DNA of 64,000 bases. Source: Ceratothoa steindachneri. Lineage: Eukaryota; Arthropoda; Malacostraca; Isopoda; Cymothoidae. Numbering within the stretch: the stretch's first letter is position 1; the number at the start of each line of letters is the position of its first letter. The stretch is from the NCBI GenBank assembly GCA_963969495.1, contig OZ018321.1:128022937-128086936 (forward strand), written 5' to 3'. The position numbers were made by a program, and so were the translations under genes. Shown here one piece after another: positions 11,136-19,979 of the stretch. The notes below the pieces were generated by a model. The model searched no databases, was not told the origin of the DNA, and saw only the letters and a list, made by a program, of their open reading frames with translations.

Positions 11136-11290
11136 CGGGCTGCCCGCTTTGTGTAATGTGTACACTTATACTACATGTATTTATATTATTGTATCATAAA
11201 ATTACTGTATTTGTATCGGATTATTTTTTATTATTATTATTTGTATTATGATTATGTATAAATGTACGCTATTGCAAAATAAACCTATAC

Positions 11291-11565
11291 AATCAATGGA
11301 ATTCTTAGGAAGGAGAAATACTAATACGGTATTATGGATGAATCTTCCTCTCGTTTTTAAAGGGCATGACTGTAATTGGCGCTGTTCATTGCTTTTGTGT
11401 TATTTGCATGATATTAACCCTAGTTGCAATGTCAGAATAGGGAAAAAAATAAAACCCGATCATTTGACCGCCTTACCATTCGAACATTTTCGAAAGAGAT
11501 ATACAGCTTAGCGAACAAGCGGTCTTTAGACTATTATTTTCCATTTAGACACTTTTAAGTAAAAT
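11291..11565. other. AT-rich spacer, no feature seen
   Basis: No recognised coding or repeat signal between the I-group LINE tail and the tRNA-like sequence. Confidence 0.4.
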
Positions 11566-11566
11566 A

Positions 11567-11645
11567 AGGATGGTAGCTCAGTCGATAAGCGTCGTGGTCA
11601 TAATAGCGATGAGCTCTTGATAACACAGGTTCGAATCCAACTCCT
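11567..11645 (+). repeat. tRNA-like sequence (pseudogene or SINE head)
   Basis: Contains TAGCTCAGTCGATAAG, an A-box-like block, and GGTTCGAATCC, a perfect B-box/T-loop, at normal tRNA spacing. The acceptor and T stems do not pair well (for example the T stem keeps only two good pairs), so it is unlikely to be a working tRNA. No anticodon is assigned. It could be a tRNA pseudogene or the head of a tRNA-derived SINE; no SINE tail was recognised downstream. Confidence 0.5.
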
Positions 11646-11712
11646 TTATTCATTTTCATATAACGGTTAAAAATAGTTTCCCCTATTTTTAGTTTCTATA
11701 ATTCCCATTTTC

Positions 11713-12030
11713 TTAAGTTTTCACTGTTTGTGTTATATGTTCGGCTATGGAATCTTTAACTTCTTTTATGACCCTTGGGAAGATCATGTCCAGACCAGGC
11801 GATTTAAATTTATTCATTTTGTCGATGAGTCTCTTAACATCATTAACTGAATACTCTATTGATTTTAGAGGATCATTGCCAGAATATCTGATGTTAGGTT
11901 TTATAATAACTTCGGATTCATCTTTGGTGAATACCGTTGCAAAGTATTCGTTTAAAACATTTCTTATTTTAACATCGTTGTATTGCAAAACGCCATTCTT
12001 GTCTAGCGTAGGGAGTCCTACAGTCGGAGA
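11713..12030 (-). pseudogene. CR1-like LINE fragment: RT lead-in, inverted
   Basis: On the minus strand this reads TLDKNGVLQYNDVKIRNVL, NEYFATVFTKDES, SVNDVKRLIDKMNKFKSPG and IKEVKDSIAEHI, the region just before and into RT motif 1 of CR1-like LINEs. It ends without reaching the polymerase palm. On its 5' side, near 12030, it meets head to head the start of a plus-strand CR1-like endonuclease. This piece corresponds to part of the segment that is missing from the plus-strand element near 13078, so the two may come from one rearranged copy. The open frame 11713-12177 extends past 12030 only as antisense of the plus-strand endonuclease. Confidence 0.8.
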
Positions 12031-12700
12031 CTCCCTCAAAGTTCTGTTTAATGCGAGGTCTATCAGGAACAAGTTTCTAGAACTTCGTGGCCTCGTAGCA
12101 ACAGAAGAACCGGAGATGGTGGCTATAACGGAGTCGTGGATAAAAACCTCAAGCCGAGATTTTGAAGGTATATTCACGACTCCCGGTTACCAGCTCTTCC
12201 TGAAAGATAGGCCAGACAGAGAGGGTTGCGGTGTGATGTTGTATGTCAAGGATACTCTCAACTCGACGGATTGCAACATCGTATCCGACCATGAACTACT
12301 AGGTGTTGACCTAGAGATAGGTCCTGTCAAATACAGGACCCTGGTGCTTTATAGACCTCCTGCCCAACTCGTTGAAAAGGACAGAGATCTGTACCAGCTA
12401 CTAGGAGAACTTGTCAAAGACAGAGTGTGTATCGTCATGGGTGATTTCAATACACAAGTTGACTGGGAAACCAGAGAACCCTGTGGCGAGAACGCACTAC
12501 TCCTATAGTTCGCGAACAACGAGTTCCTGACTCAAAGGGTGAGAGAGCCAACGAGAGGAGATAATATCCTCGACTGAGTTTTCACCTCTGAGGATGACAT
12601 CGTTGAGGACCTCTCTGTTGGCGAAGAGCTCGGGTGGAGTGACCACCGACTAATTAGATTTGTAGTCAAAGTCCCTAAGGCAGCGCCGGCAACTATTAAA
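12031..12700 (+). pseudogene. CR1-like LINE endonuclease
   Basis: Reads LKVLFNARSIRNKFLELRG, EMVAITESWIK (Glu of the nuclease), GCGVMLYVKDTL, VCIVMGDFNTQVDWE (Asp/Asn motif), then after TAG near 12508 continues LTQRVREPTRGDNILD, a TGA, VFTSEDDIVEDLS and GWSDHRLIRFVV (terminal Asp-His). All the motif positions of the fold are recognisable. The long frame 11747-12508 begins upstream in antisense of the inverted fragment, so its first 95 or so residues are not real protein. Confidence 0.88.
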
Positions 12701-12708
12701 TCGAGGAA

Positions 12709-12920
12709 ACTCAATTTGAAAAGAGCGGACTTTGCAGGTCTTCGTGCTGGACTGACTGACGCGAGACTAGAAGTGTGCGATGTTGTTGAAGACTCGTGGA
12801 ACAGTTTCAAAAAAACTCGATTTGAAAAGAGCGGACTTTGCAGGTCTTCGTGCTGGACTGACTGACGCGAGACTAGAAGTGTGCGATGTTGTTGAAGACT
12901 CGTGGAACAGTTTCAAAACC
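12709..12920 (+). repeat. Tandem duplication of about 106 bp inside the CR1-like LINE
   Basis: The block beginning TTTGAAAAGAGCGGACTTTG and ending GGAACAGTTTCAAAA occurs at about 12713-12812 and again at about 12819-12918, almost without differences. In protein it repeats LKRADFAGLRAGLTDARL through EDSWNSFK. It is a recent local duplication. Confidence 0.93.
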
Positions 12921-13077
12921 ACATTAATGAGTCTTCAATCGCGTTTCATCCCTCTGAAATGTCCCCGTCGGTCTTCTTTTCAACCAAAGTGGTTTAACCG
13001 TGAAATCAGCCAACTACTTAGGAAGAAGAGAACTGTGTACCGGCAATCGAAGATCTCGGGTGACTTTGACTTCCACT

Positions 13078-14204
13078 TCGTCTTCAGTGAGCACGATCGG
13101 GACAAGGCGGTGGATGTGGTGTACTTAGACTTTCAGAAAGCCTTTGATAAGGTAACAAACCGCCGCCTTCTCCGGAAAGTGCGAGCGCTGGGCATAGACG
13201 GAAAAGTAGCCGGCTGAATCGAGAACTGGCTAAGTGGCAGACGGCAACGGGTGGTGGTAAATGGACAGTCTTCTGAGTGAATGCCCGTTACTAGCGGGGT
13301 GCCTCAAGGTTCTGTCCTGGGCCTACTACTATTCATTATCTAAGTCAACAACATAGACGGTGACATGGTTGCCAAGATTTCCAAATTTGCCGACGATACC
13401 AAGCTTGATATGAACGTTGCAAAGGATGGAAATACTGCCCGCCTGCAGGAAGATCTTGGGAAGATTTGAGAGTGGTCGGACACGTGGCAAATGCCTTTTA
13501 ACGTGAACAAATGCAAAGTGATGCATATCGGCCACAGAAACCCCCAATCTCAGTATATCCTTAAGGGCACTGCTCTTGAATCGAGTGACACTGAGAAGGA
13601 CTTGGGTGTAACTATCACCAGCAACCTCAAGTTCTCGAAACAGTGCATCGAGGCAGAGAAGAAAGCCCAAAGGATGTTAGGCTACATAAAGCGCCAGTTT
13701 GGATACCGTAACAAGGAGATATTACTTTGTCTGTACAACTTCCTCGTTAGGCCGCACCTGGAGTATGCCGTACAATTTTGGAGTCCTTCGTTTCAAAAGG
13801 ATATCGCAAGGTTGGAACGCGTACAAGCCAGGGCAACTAAGCTGATCCCCTCTATCCGACATTAAAGTTATGAGGATAGACTAAAGGAATTAAATCTGTT
13901 CTTGCTGGAAACCCGTAGACTGCGTGGTCAGCTCATCGAAGTTTTCAAAATACTTCGAGGGTTCGACAATGTTGACTACCGGGATATTTTCACACTAAGT
14001 GAGAACAGAACGCACAATCACGGCTTCGAACTTGAACTGAAGCGTTCCAACCGCAATCTGTGTGGAAATTTTTTCACTTACAGTATCTGCGGTAAGTGGA
14101 ACGCACTTCCAGTGGGAGTTGTCAACAGTGAATCTGTTGACCAGTTCAAGTCAGGACTAGACAAAGTCTTGAAAAGTGGCCGTTTATGGACGCAAAACAA
14201 TTGA
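13078..14204 (+). pseudogene. CR1-like LINE reverse transcriptase and C-terminal region
   Basis: Joins abruptly after GDFDFHF to FSEHDRDKAVDVVYLDFQKAFDKV (first catalytic Asp in LDFQ), then IENWLSGRRQRVVVNGQSS, VTSGVPQGSVLGLLLF, KISKFADDTKL (FADD catalytic pair at about 13383-13397), MPFNVNKCKVMHIGH, DLGVTITSNLKFSKQC, LYNFLVRPHLEYAVQFWSP and the end at TGA 14202-14204. Stops at about 13215, 13278, 13341, 13467 and 13864; those at 13215, 13278 and 13467 are TGA where Trp is usual. The palm-proximal fingers are missing. The enzyme would copy element RNA at the nicked target. Confidence 0.9.
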
Positions 14205-14349
14205 GCAGCCATGTGGCCGCTCGATTGCTAGTCCAAAGGTACCCTCCTTGAATGGACCGTAAGGTCTTCTAGCGTACCTTCTCTCCTTGTTGTTATACTA
14301 TTTTGGATTGGTTTCCTACTGTTTACTAGTGCGAAGAATTATTTGGGGT

Positions 14350-15265
14350 TTGTCTTACAGTTTAAGGCCACTCTAATCTCTTCATTTCGTTTGGTTCCTT
14401 TAATTTAACTTTTAACTTTTTTTTCAGTTGGATATAGTTTTCTTTGTCTCTAATGTTTTTCTCAATTTTCTTTGTTAACCATTTTGGTTGTTTGACACTA
14501 CCAACTTCCCATGATTTTGATGGAATGAAATGCGACTGTTTGTTCATCAGATTTTCTTTAAAATTTATCCAGATTTCATTTATATAGCTAAAACTCAGGT
14601 TGTGATGACACAAGCTCTTTTTTAACCCCTCCAGATTAGCTCTTTTGAAGTTTAGCTTAGTATCTATTAAAATAGATTACATTGTGGTCAGTATTACCAA
14701 ATTTATCTCCTACGCTCAGATTTGAAATCAAATCATCGTCGTTAGTTAAAACTATATCTAAGATATTAGGACCTCTTGTGGCTTCGTTCACCCAGTGGGT
14801 TAGTAAGTTATCGTCAATAAAATTAATTGATCTCTACCCTTCGGCGTCAGAGGTTTTCGTTGACCAGTCTACTCGTCCGCAGTTGAAATTAACAATAATT
14901 AGAGAAAATTTGTTGTTTATCTCATTTATTAAACAGTCATAGAATCTTTGATTTAAATCTACTGTTTGATGGGTGCTTCTGTATGCTAAATATACATACA
15001 TATCTTTTTCAAGATTTAGCTTGACTCCTCTCAGTTCGAAGTCTGTTGGATAGATATTATTTCGTACATATAAAATCACGCCTCCACCCTCCGTCCCTAC
15101 TCTGTCTTTATGGAACATTTTATAACCTTCTAATTGAAATTCACCACTGAAATCTCTGAGTGACAATAAATCCAGCTCTCTGTAATGCCTATTATATTAT
15201 ATGTTCCTAGTGCTACAAACGCTTTAAGCTCTACTAATTTATTCCTAATAGACCCGGCATGAAAC
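14350..15265 (-). pseudogene. Second CR1-like LINE: endonuclease and linker, no RT
   Basis: Minus strand from 15265: DLFHAGSIRNKLVELKAFV, IIGITESWIY, then after a shift near 15150 LEGYKMFHKDRVGTEGGG, VILYVRNNIYPTDFELRG, YVYLAYRSTHQ, FSLIIVNFNCGRVDWS (degenerate GDFN motif), NEATRGPNILDIVLTNDDD, FGNTDHNVI, and a linker with SHFIPSKSW and KQPKWLTKKIEKNIR. It stops near 14350, beside the 3' end of the plus-strand CR1-like element, before any RT motif. It is AT-richer and more decayed than its neighbour, so it is a different subfamily. Its 5' end abuts an (AG)n tract. Confidence 0.85.
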
Positions 15266-15272
15266 AAATCAT

Positions 15273-15275
<3 letters not shown>

Positions 15276-15341
<66 letters not shown>
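15276..15341. repeat. (AG)n microsatellite with purine-rich extension
   Basis: About 33 AG dinucleotides, followed by a G/A-rich stretch to about 15455 that includes a G9 run. The frame 15130-15435 that crosses it is partly translated repeat. Confidence 0.95.
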
Positions 15342-15344
<3 letters not shown>

Positions 15345-15459
15345 GTAGAGGAGAGAAGAAAGGAGAAGGTGAGGGGGAGGAGGGGAGGGGGGACAGGGAG
15401 TGGGACAGGGAGGGGCAGAGCAATAGCGATGTCAAACCGAAGGGAGGGGGGGGGGGAAA

Positions 15460-15939
15460 TTCATTTAAACTTCCACTTCCAAAATCGCACCCGAACTCTT
15501 AGAAGGAGATAATGATTAATGCCCTAAATATTGCAATGCAAGAAAGAAGCCCTGGGTTTCTAAATTAAAGAGGGACCCCCCCCACACAGATAGTCTTTAG
15601 GGGTCTAAAGTTATCTGCTCAGATGAAATAAATTATCATTTATAATGGAAAACTTTTCCCCAGACCCCTGGCCAATTACTCCTCCTCGAATTCATCCATA
15701 TACTAGAAAAACTGTCAAAGTTGAACATCCACTTCAATTCGCCTGTAATCCTCCCGAGGCAGAGCATGGAGCAAACTGACGATCTACGATTTATTCTTCT
15801 TATGGTTAAAGTCACAGTGGGATATATAACGCAGCCTCCTCCACCATCCCAGTCTGATATAGCCCCGATGCCCCACACCCACCCCTTTCTGACCTGTTAT
15901 TTCTTGCCTGCATTTTGTTAGTACTTATTTTCCATTTGA
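15460..15939. other. Unrecognised sequence
   Basis: Overlapping short frames on both strands (15636-15878 minus, 15721-15921 plus) show no family motif I recognise. Confidence 0.4.
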
Positions 15940-16310
15940 TTATAATATGCACAACCCTCTTCTCTCTGTGTTTGTTAGTCTTTTGGAACCATTCATCATT
16001 TTAATATATACAACTTTCTTCTGTATATATTTTCTCTGAAGATTATACGAGTTGCAAATAAAATCTTGCGCTAAAGTGCTTTAATTTTCTAAATTCTTTC
16101 TTAAGGAAAATCTTAGTTTTTAATTAATTTCGACAAATATATTCACGAGTTGAATCCAGGCGTGGAGGAGAACATACGATAAATCGAAAAACTTCAAGAA
16201 AAAGTTACCAATAGGAAATTAGTCGTTGCTTTTAACAAAACTTGCTATGATTAATATGTATTGACCAAATTCTATGCTCCTATGGGAACCTGATGTGTCA
16301 ATTTAATTAT
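15940..16310 (+). mobile_element. Penelope-like element 5' fragment
   Basis: A CTGAAGA hammerhead-like core start lies at 16036-16042. Downstream, at about 16125-16260, the plus strand encodes ELNPGVEENIR, a stop, IEKLQEKVTNRKLVVAF and CYD. The same peptide pattern (NIRQIE...KITNTKSAIAF...YYD) is encoded by two other copies at 19835-19985 plus and 18838-18960 minus, each also placed just after a pseudo-LTR. Conservation of protein more than DNA argues this is the N-terminus of the Penelope-like ORF. Truncated after about 45 codons. Confidence 0.6.
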
Positions 16311-16319
16311 TGCATTGAT

Positions 16320-16737
16320 TTTGTATTAACATTATTTTATTTCTCTTCATCTCTACTTGTCCCTCTCCCCTTCGTTTCAATTTACTTTTCATGTCTCTCC
16401 TAATCTCCCTCTTTAGCCTATCGCTTTATCTGTTAATCGTTTTAACCTTTTGACTCTATTCTTGCCTCTCGGTTTGACCTTGCTACCTGTTATAGCTAAA
16501 TCTTAATGTGAATTTGCCCATCCCTCTCCTTCTTCCTCATTGATGATTACTTGTCTTAGAGGCGGTCCTTTATCTTTTACTAGCTTATATATACCCTTAT
16601 TATATTATTTTCTCTTTTAGTTATCCTTGAGAATGAACTGAATAAAGTTCTTAAGTACTTGTTGGAATCACCTTTTCATTTTTCCTGTGGGCCATTGAAT
16701 TCATTGCGAACCTCACGTGCTACTTTGTGAGTTATTC

Positions 16738-16742
<5 letters not shown>
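16320..16742 (+). repeat. Penelope-like pseudo-LTR, subfamily B
   Basis: Ends TTTCCTGTGGGCCATTGAAT...CCTCACGTGCTACTTTGTGAG...TTTCAT directly against a (TA)n tract. The same end, in reverse orientation, occurs at 55716-55840, again against (TA)n. A degenerate hammerhead-like core (TTGAGAATGAAC...GTTCTTAAG) lies at 16625-16660; the other copy has the more canonical GTTCGAAAGTAC. Assignment to Penelope-like elements rests on this architecture. Confidence 0.55.

Positions 16743-16806
<64 letters not shown>
16743..16806. repeat. (TA)n microsatellite
   Basis: Uninterrupted AT dinucleotides between two different pseudo-LTR ends. Confidence 0.98.
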
Positions 16807-16808
<2 letters not shown>

Positions 16809-17176
16809 ATATGGAGCTCAGCCGTGAAGCCTGCATTTAATGTTGAGGATAAATCCCAGAGCCACGAGAAACGGATGCAGCATCTTTTAATTTTTCACAA
16901 AGTTTCGAAAAATACAAGTTTTCATCTTCAGGCTAGAAGATGAAAACTAATACATATGAAGAAAACTTGAAAAGGCCACAATACATTATTTTAAAGGGTG
17001 ACCAATTATAAAACATAAGTTAAAATTTTTTAAATATGACTTGGCAACAGTTAAATTTAACTGTTGCCAAGTCATATTTAAACTTATTCTAGCCTGAAGA
17101 TGAAAACTTGTAGTTTTCGAAACATTGTGAAAAATTAAAAGATGCTGCATCCGTTTCTCGTGGCTCTGGGATTTAT
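16807..17176. mobile_element. Penelope-like pseudo-LTR pair in inverted orientation
   Basis: The sequence from about 16838-16936 is repeated as its reverse complement at about 17086-17170. Each arm contains TCTAGCCTGAAGATGAAAAC, a stem, GAAAC and the tail GATGCTGCATCCGTTTCTCG. CTGAAGA with a stem and GAAAC is the layout of a hammerhead core, at 16902-16931 (minus) and 17094-17123 (plus); in the second the stem is GAAAAC/GTTTTC. Between the arms, 17029-17082 is a 54-nt perfect palindrome centred on TTAAATTTAA. Inverted pseudo-LTRs with hammerhead motifs are a known property of Penelope-like retroelements. Confidence 0.8.
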
Positions 17177-17339
17177 CCTATATATATATATTTGGTTGTA
17201 CCACGTAGGGAAAAAGAAAGATTGATTGGAGCAAGTACTTTCGTTATCTTAATAAGATTTTCAAACTGACAATGGTTTTTGAAATAGAGAGAGACTGTAT
17301 TTATACAAAGCAATGTTTTCCCTATTAAATCACATGGTC

Positions 17340-17795
17340 AGATTTTTTATGGCCTCTGATAAGTTTGATTTGAGGAAGAAAGATAGGACTGGATCTAAAG
17401 AAAACAAACCGGAGCTAATATTTTCATTTCTCTCCTTTGTGCTGGAGATTAGGAACGATTCAAAGATATTTCTGCTAATAAAATCATCTATATGCATTAT
17501 AGTATCTGCTTTTGATCAGTTAATCTGGTGAACGATCTTAAGCCTGTGGACGGCCAAAGCATTATTTGTATATCCATTAGATACTGCATTTTGATGTTGC
17601 TTAATTCTTACAGAGATATTTTTTGAAGTTTGACCTACATAGAATAAATTACAATCCAAACAAGGTATACTATATATTAAATTATTATCGTTCCTTGGGC
17701 TGTGTTTTATTAACATATTTTTTAATGTATAATTGTATTCAAAAATTACATTTATATCAAGTTGTTTTAACATTGATACTACATACAAGAAATTA
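17340..17795 (-). pseudogene. Penelope-like GIY-YIG endonuclease domain
   Basis: Minus strand reads DINVIFEYNYTLKNMLIKHS, then NLIYSIPCLDCNLFYVGQTS and KNISVRIKQHQNAVSNG, ending at VHQIN. This is the Penelope-type GIY-YIG nuclease: IYSIP for GIY, YVG for YIG, the CLDC Cys pair typical of the element, and the catalytic Arg in SVRIKQH. A TGA at 17517-17519 replaces the usual Trp after VHQIN; the frame then continues ADTIMHIDDFISRNIFESF and NISSGLFSLDPVLS, so the C-terminal part survives. The upstream RT is absent: the sequence ends at about 17796 in an inverted duplication. The downstream pseudo-LTR pair at 16807-17176 fits this element's 3' end. Confidence 0.9.
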
Positions 17796-17895
17796 CCTTA
17801 TCATGATAATTTCTTGTATGTAGTACCAATGTTAAAACAACTTAATATAAATGTAATTTTTAAATACAGTTATACATTAAAAAAACATGTGGGTT
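17716..17895. repeat. Inverted duplication of Penelope-like coding sequence
   Basis: About 80 bp at 17716-17796 is repeated as its reverse complement at 17807-17895 (both arms include ACTACATACAAGAAATTA and TGTTAAAACAACTT in opposite sense). The arms meet at CCTTATCATGA. The right arm stops near 17895 where unrelated sequence begins. Confidence 0.9.
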
Positions 17896-17899
17896 AACG

Positions 17900-18120
17900 T
17901 CACTCCAATACAGACAATTATGGCGATTGATATGTTCAATTAACTTAAAGGCTGCTTCAACTGACCGGCATATCTTATCAAGAAAAGGTCTCATCTTCAT
18001 TAACTTTAGTCATAAAAAGTTCACAAATCTCTAATCATGGAAACTTGGAAGCACACGTGGGATGTGATGTAAGGTCTCATCATTAGAATCTTCAACATTC
18101 TTCAAACACTTATATCAATG
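17900..18120. other. Unrecognised sequence
   Basis: No motif recognised between the inverted Penelope-like fragment and the ~125-bp repeat array. Confidence 0.35.
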
Positions 18121-18160
18121 ATACCTAACTCTGAAGAAAGACGCCCGAGCTTTTTGAGCC

Positions 18161-18690
18161 CCTTATGTTGTTTTACATTCTTTTTCGAATGATATAATTG
18201 TCAAGGTTCTCCCAAGGTTACCCCGGGAATTATTTTGTTTTGGCAATAATATCATAACTATTCGGCCGATTCTAACGAAATTTAAAACTCTTATGTTGTT
18301 TTACATTTTCTTTCGATTGATATAATTGCCAAGGTCCTCCCGAGGTTAGCCCAGGACTAATCTTGTTTTGGAAATAACATTATAACTATTCGGCCGATTC
18401 TAACGAAATTTGAAATCCTCATGTTGTTTTACATTCTTTTTCGAATGAAATAATTGGTAAAGTCCTCTCAATGTTAGCCGGGGAATTATTTAGCAATGAC
18501 ATCATAAGTATTAGACCGATTCTAACAAAACTTGATGCTTTTATGTTCTTTTACATTCTCTTTCGAGTGATAAAATTGCCAAGGTCCTCCCAAGGTTATT
18601 CTAAGAATTATTAAAAGTTTTTAAGGCCGTAAGGTCATAAACCATAATAAGTGATAGCACGCGACTTTGAACAGCAGACCTTGTTATTAT
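18161..18690. repeat. ~125-bp tandem repeat element, copy 1
   Basis: About four degenerate units sharing ATGTTGTTTTACATTCT, TTCGAATGATATAATTG, CCAAGGTTAGCC and ATTCGGCCGATTCTAACG. The right-hand end, GCACGCGACTTTGAACAGCAGACCTTG (in parts), is shared with the array at 41434-42042, so both are copies of one dispersed unit, not independent satellites. No coding capacity recognised. Confidence 0.85.
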
Positions 18691-18837
18691 ATTGGTAATA
18701 AAGTTAAAGATCTTTCACTCTCTGTTTCTTTGTTAATTGCATAGCCATATCAAATTTCTAAAATAAATAAAGAAAAGATACATTATAATATATGTATAAA
18801 TTATTTCATCTATAACTAAAATATATAAATTTCTAAA

Positions 18838-19246
18838 ATTTATAAAAGCGACCGCTAATTTTGTATTTGTGATTTTCTTTTATTTTGTCTCGATTTGTCG
18901 TATATTCCCCTTTACGAATAAATTCAGGCCGTGGATGAGATCTCCGAAATTCATTAAAACAGGATTTAAAATTAAAGGAGAATAGGAGAAGAACCCTTTA
19001 GCAAAACATCTTTTTTAACTGACCAATTTCGAGAAATTTTTATCATTCTCAGAGACAAAGTAAAGAAAGAGTAGAACATTTGTTTATATATAGTAATCAA
19101 TGGACACACATACAAACAAAAAAGAAATCGGCAAGTGCGAACATACTGACAAACTTGTGCGCAAGTTAAGACAAGGTCGAAAGAGGTAGGCTTAGTAGCC
19201 AAGGTTAAATGCACGGTCACGTCAAAAGAGGTGTTTGGAAACCTTC
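18838..19246 (-). mobile_element. Penelope-like 5' end, left arm of an inverted pair
   Basis: Reverse complement of 19540-19962 at roughly 80% identity by eye. On the minus strand it has a leader, a hammerhead-like core (CTGAGAATGATA...CTCGAAA, 19026-19052) and the start of an ORF reading VLMNFGDLIHGLN, NIRQIE and KITNTKLAVAF before decaying at 18838. It is head to head with its partner across about 295 bp. Confidence 0.7.
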
Positions 19247-19539
19247 ATAGAATTAGATTGTCAGCTCCTCCCCCAGGAAACAAAATTATCAAGAAGAATT
19301 GCATATCAGTTAAACAACGCATTCCCCCAAACGCACACAAGCCAAAATCATGCAACCGTTCTCAGTAGAAAATGATGTAAGACAACACCAAAATTTTAGA
19401 CTTTGCACTTGTTCGCCGATCGTTACTTTTCATATACAAGAAAAGCAACCTAAGCTAAACATTCATTTCAATTCGAACGGAATACTGCTAAGTGGTAGAA
19501 TTCAGAGCCTAACTACAAAGGATATTTAATATCCGCCTA

Positions 19540-19979
19540 TAAAGGTTCTCCCTTCACTCTTTTGACATAACCGTTCATTTGACATTCGCCCTAAGCCTAC
19601 CTCTCTTGACCTTGTCTTAACTTGCTCACAAGTTTGTCAGTACGTTCGCACTTGTCGATCTCTTTGTTTGTTTGTATCTGTGTCACTTCATTATTACACA
19701 TAAACCAATGTTCTACTCTTTCTTTACTTTGTCTCTGAAATGATACAAGTGTATCGAAACGCTTCAGTTAAATAGCCTGCTTTGCTACGGGGTTCTTCTC
19801 TTATTACTCTTTAACTTTAAAATCTTAGTTTTTATGAATCTCAGAGAACTCATCACGGCAGGCCTGAATCAAGACCTAAGGGCGAATATACGACAAATCG
19901 AGAGATATCTAAAGAAAATCACAAATACGAAATCAGCTATCGCTTTTAAGCAAACTTACTACGATGAAAATATCTATCT

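Larger units (their letters stand above)
6361..11290 (+). mobile_element. GC-rich I-group LINE with RNase H, 5' truncated
   Basis: Order is ORF1 knuckles, APE endonuclease, RT, RNase H, C-terminal CCHC, then an AT-rich tail with TATTATTATT and AATAAA near 11230-11285. RNase H downstream of RT places it in the I superfamily group (I, Nimb, LOA, R1 relatives). The start is abrupt: the first codons already lie in an ORF1 knuckle, so the 5' end is truncated. Breaks are few (stops near 6507, 9161 and 9620; frameshifts near 7985, 10030 and 10810), and the catalytic residues of all three enzyme domains are still visible, so it is younger than most neighbours. Its GC content contrasts sharply with its flanks. 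No clear target duplication was found. Confidence 0.92.
12031..14330 (+). mobile_element. CR1-like LINE, internally deleted
   Basis: Plus-strand ORF2 with endonuclease (12031-12700), linker (12700-13077) and RT plus C-terminal region (13078-14204), followed by about 125 bp of 3' sequence. It belongs to the CR1/L2-type group by its NARSIRNK endonuclease start and LDFQKAFDKV palm. The linker contains a tandem duplication (12709-12920), and about 180 residues that normally separate the linker from RT motif 3 are absent at 13078. Stops are numerous and mostly TGA at Trp positions. The 3' boundary is approximate. Confidence 0.88.

Noticed and set aside
12532..12810. 92-codon minus-strand frame
   Set aside because: Antisense of the CR1-like endonuclease and linker.
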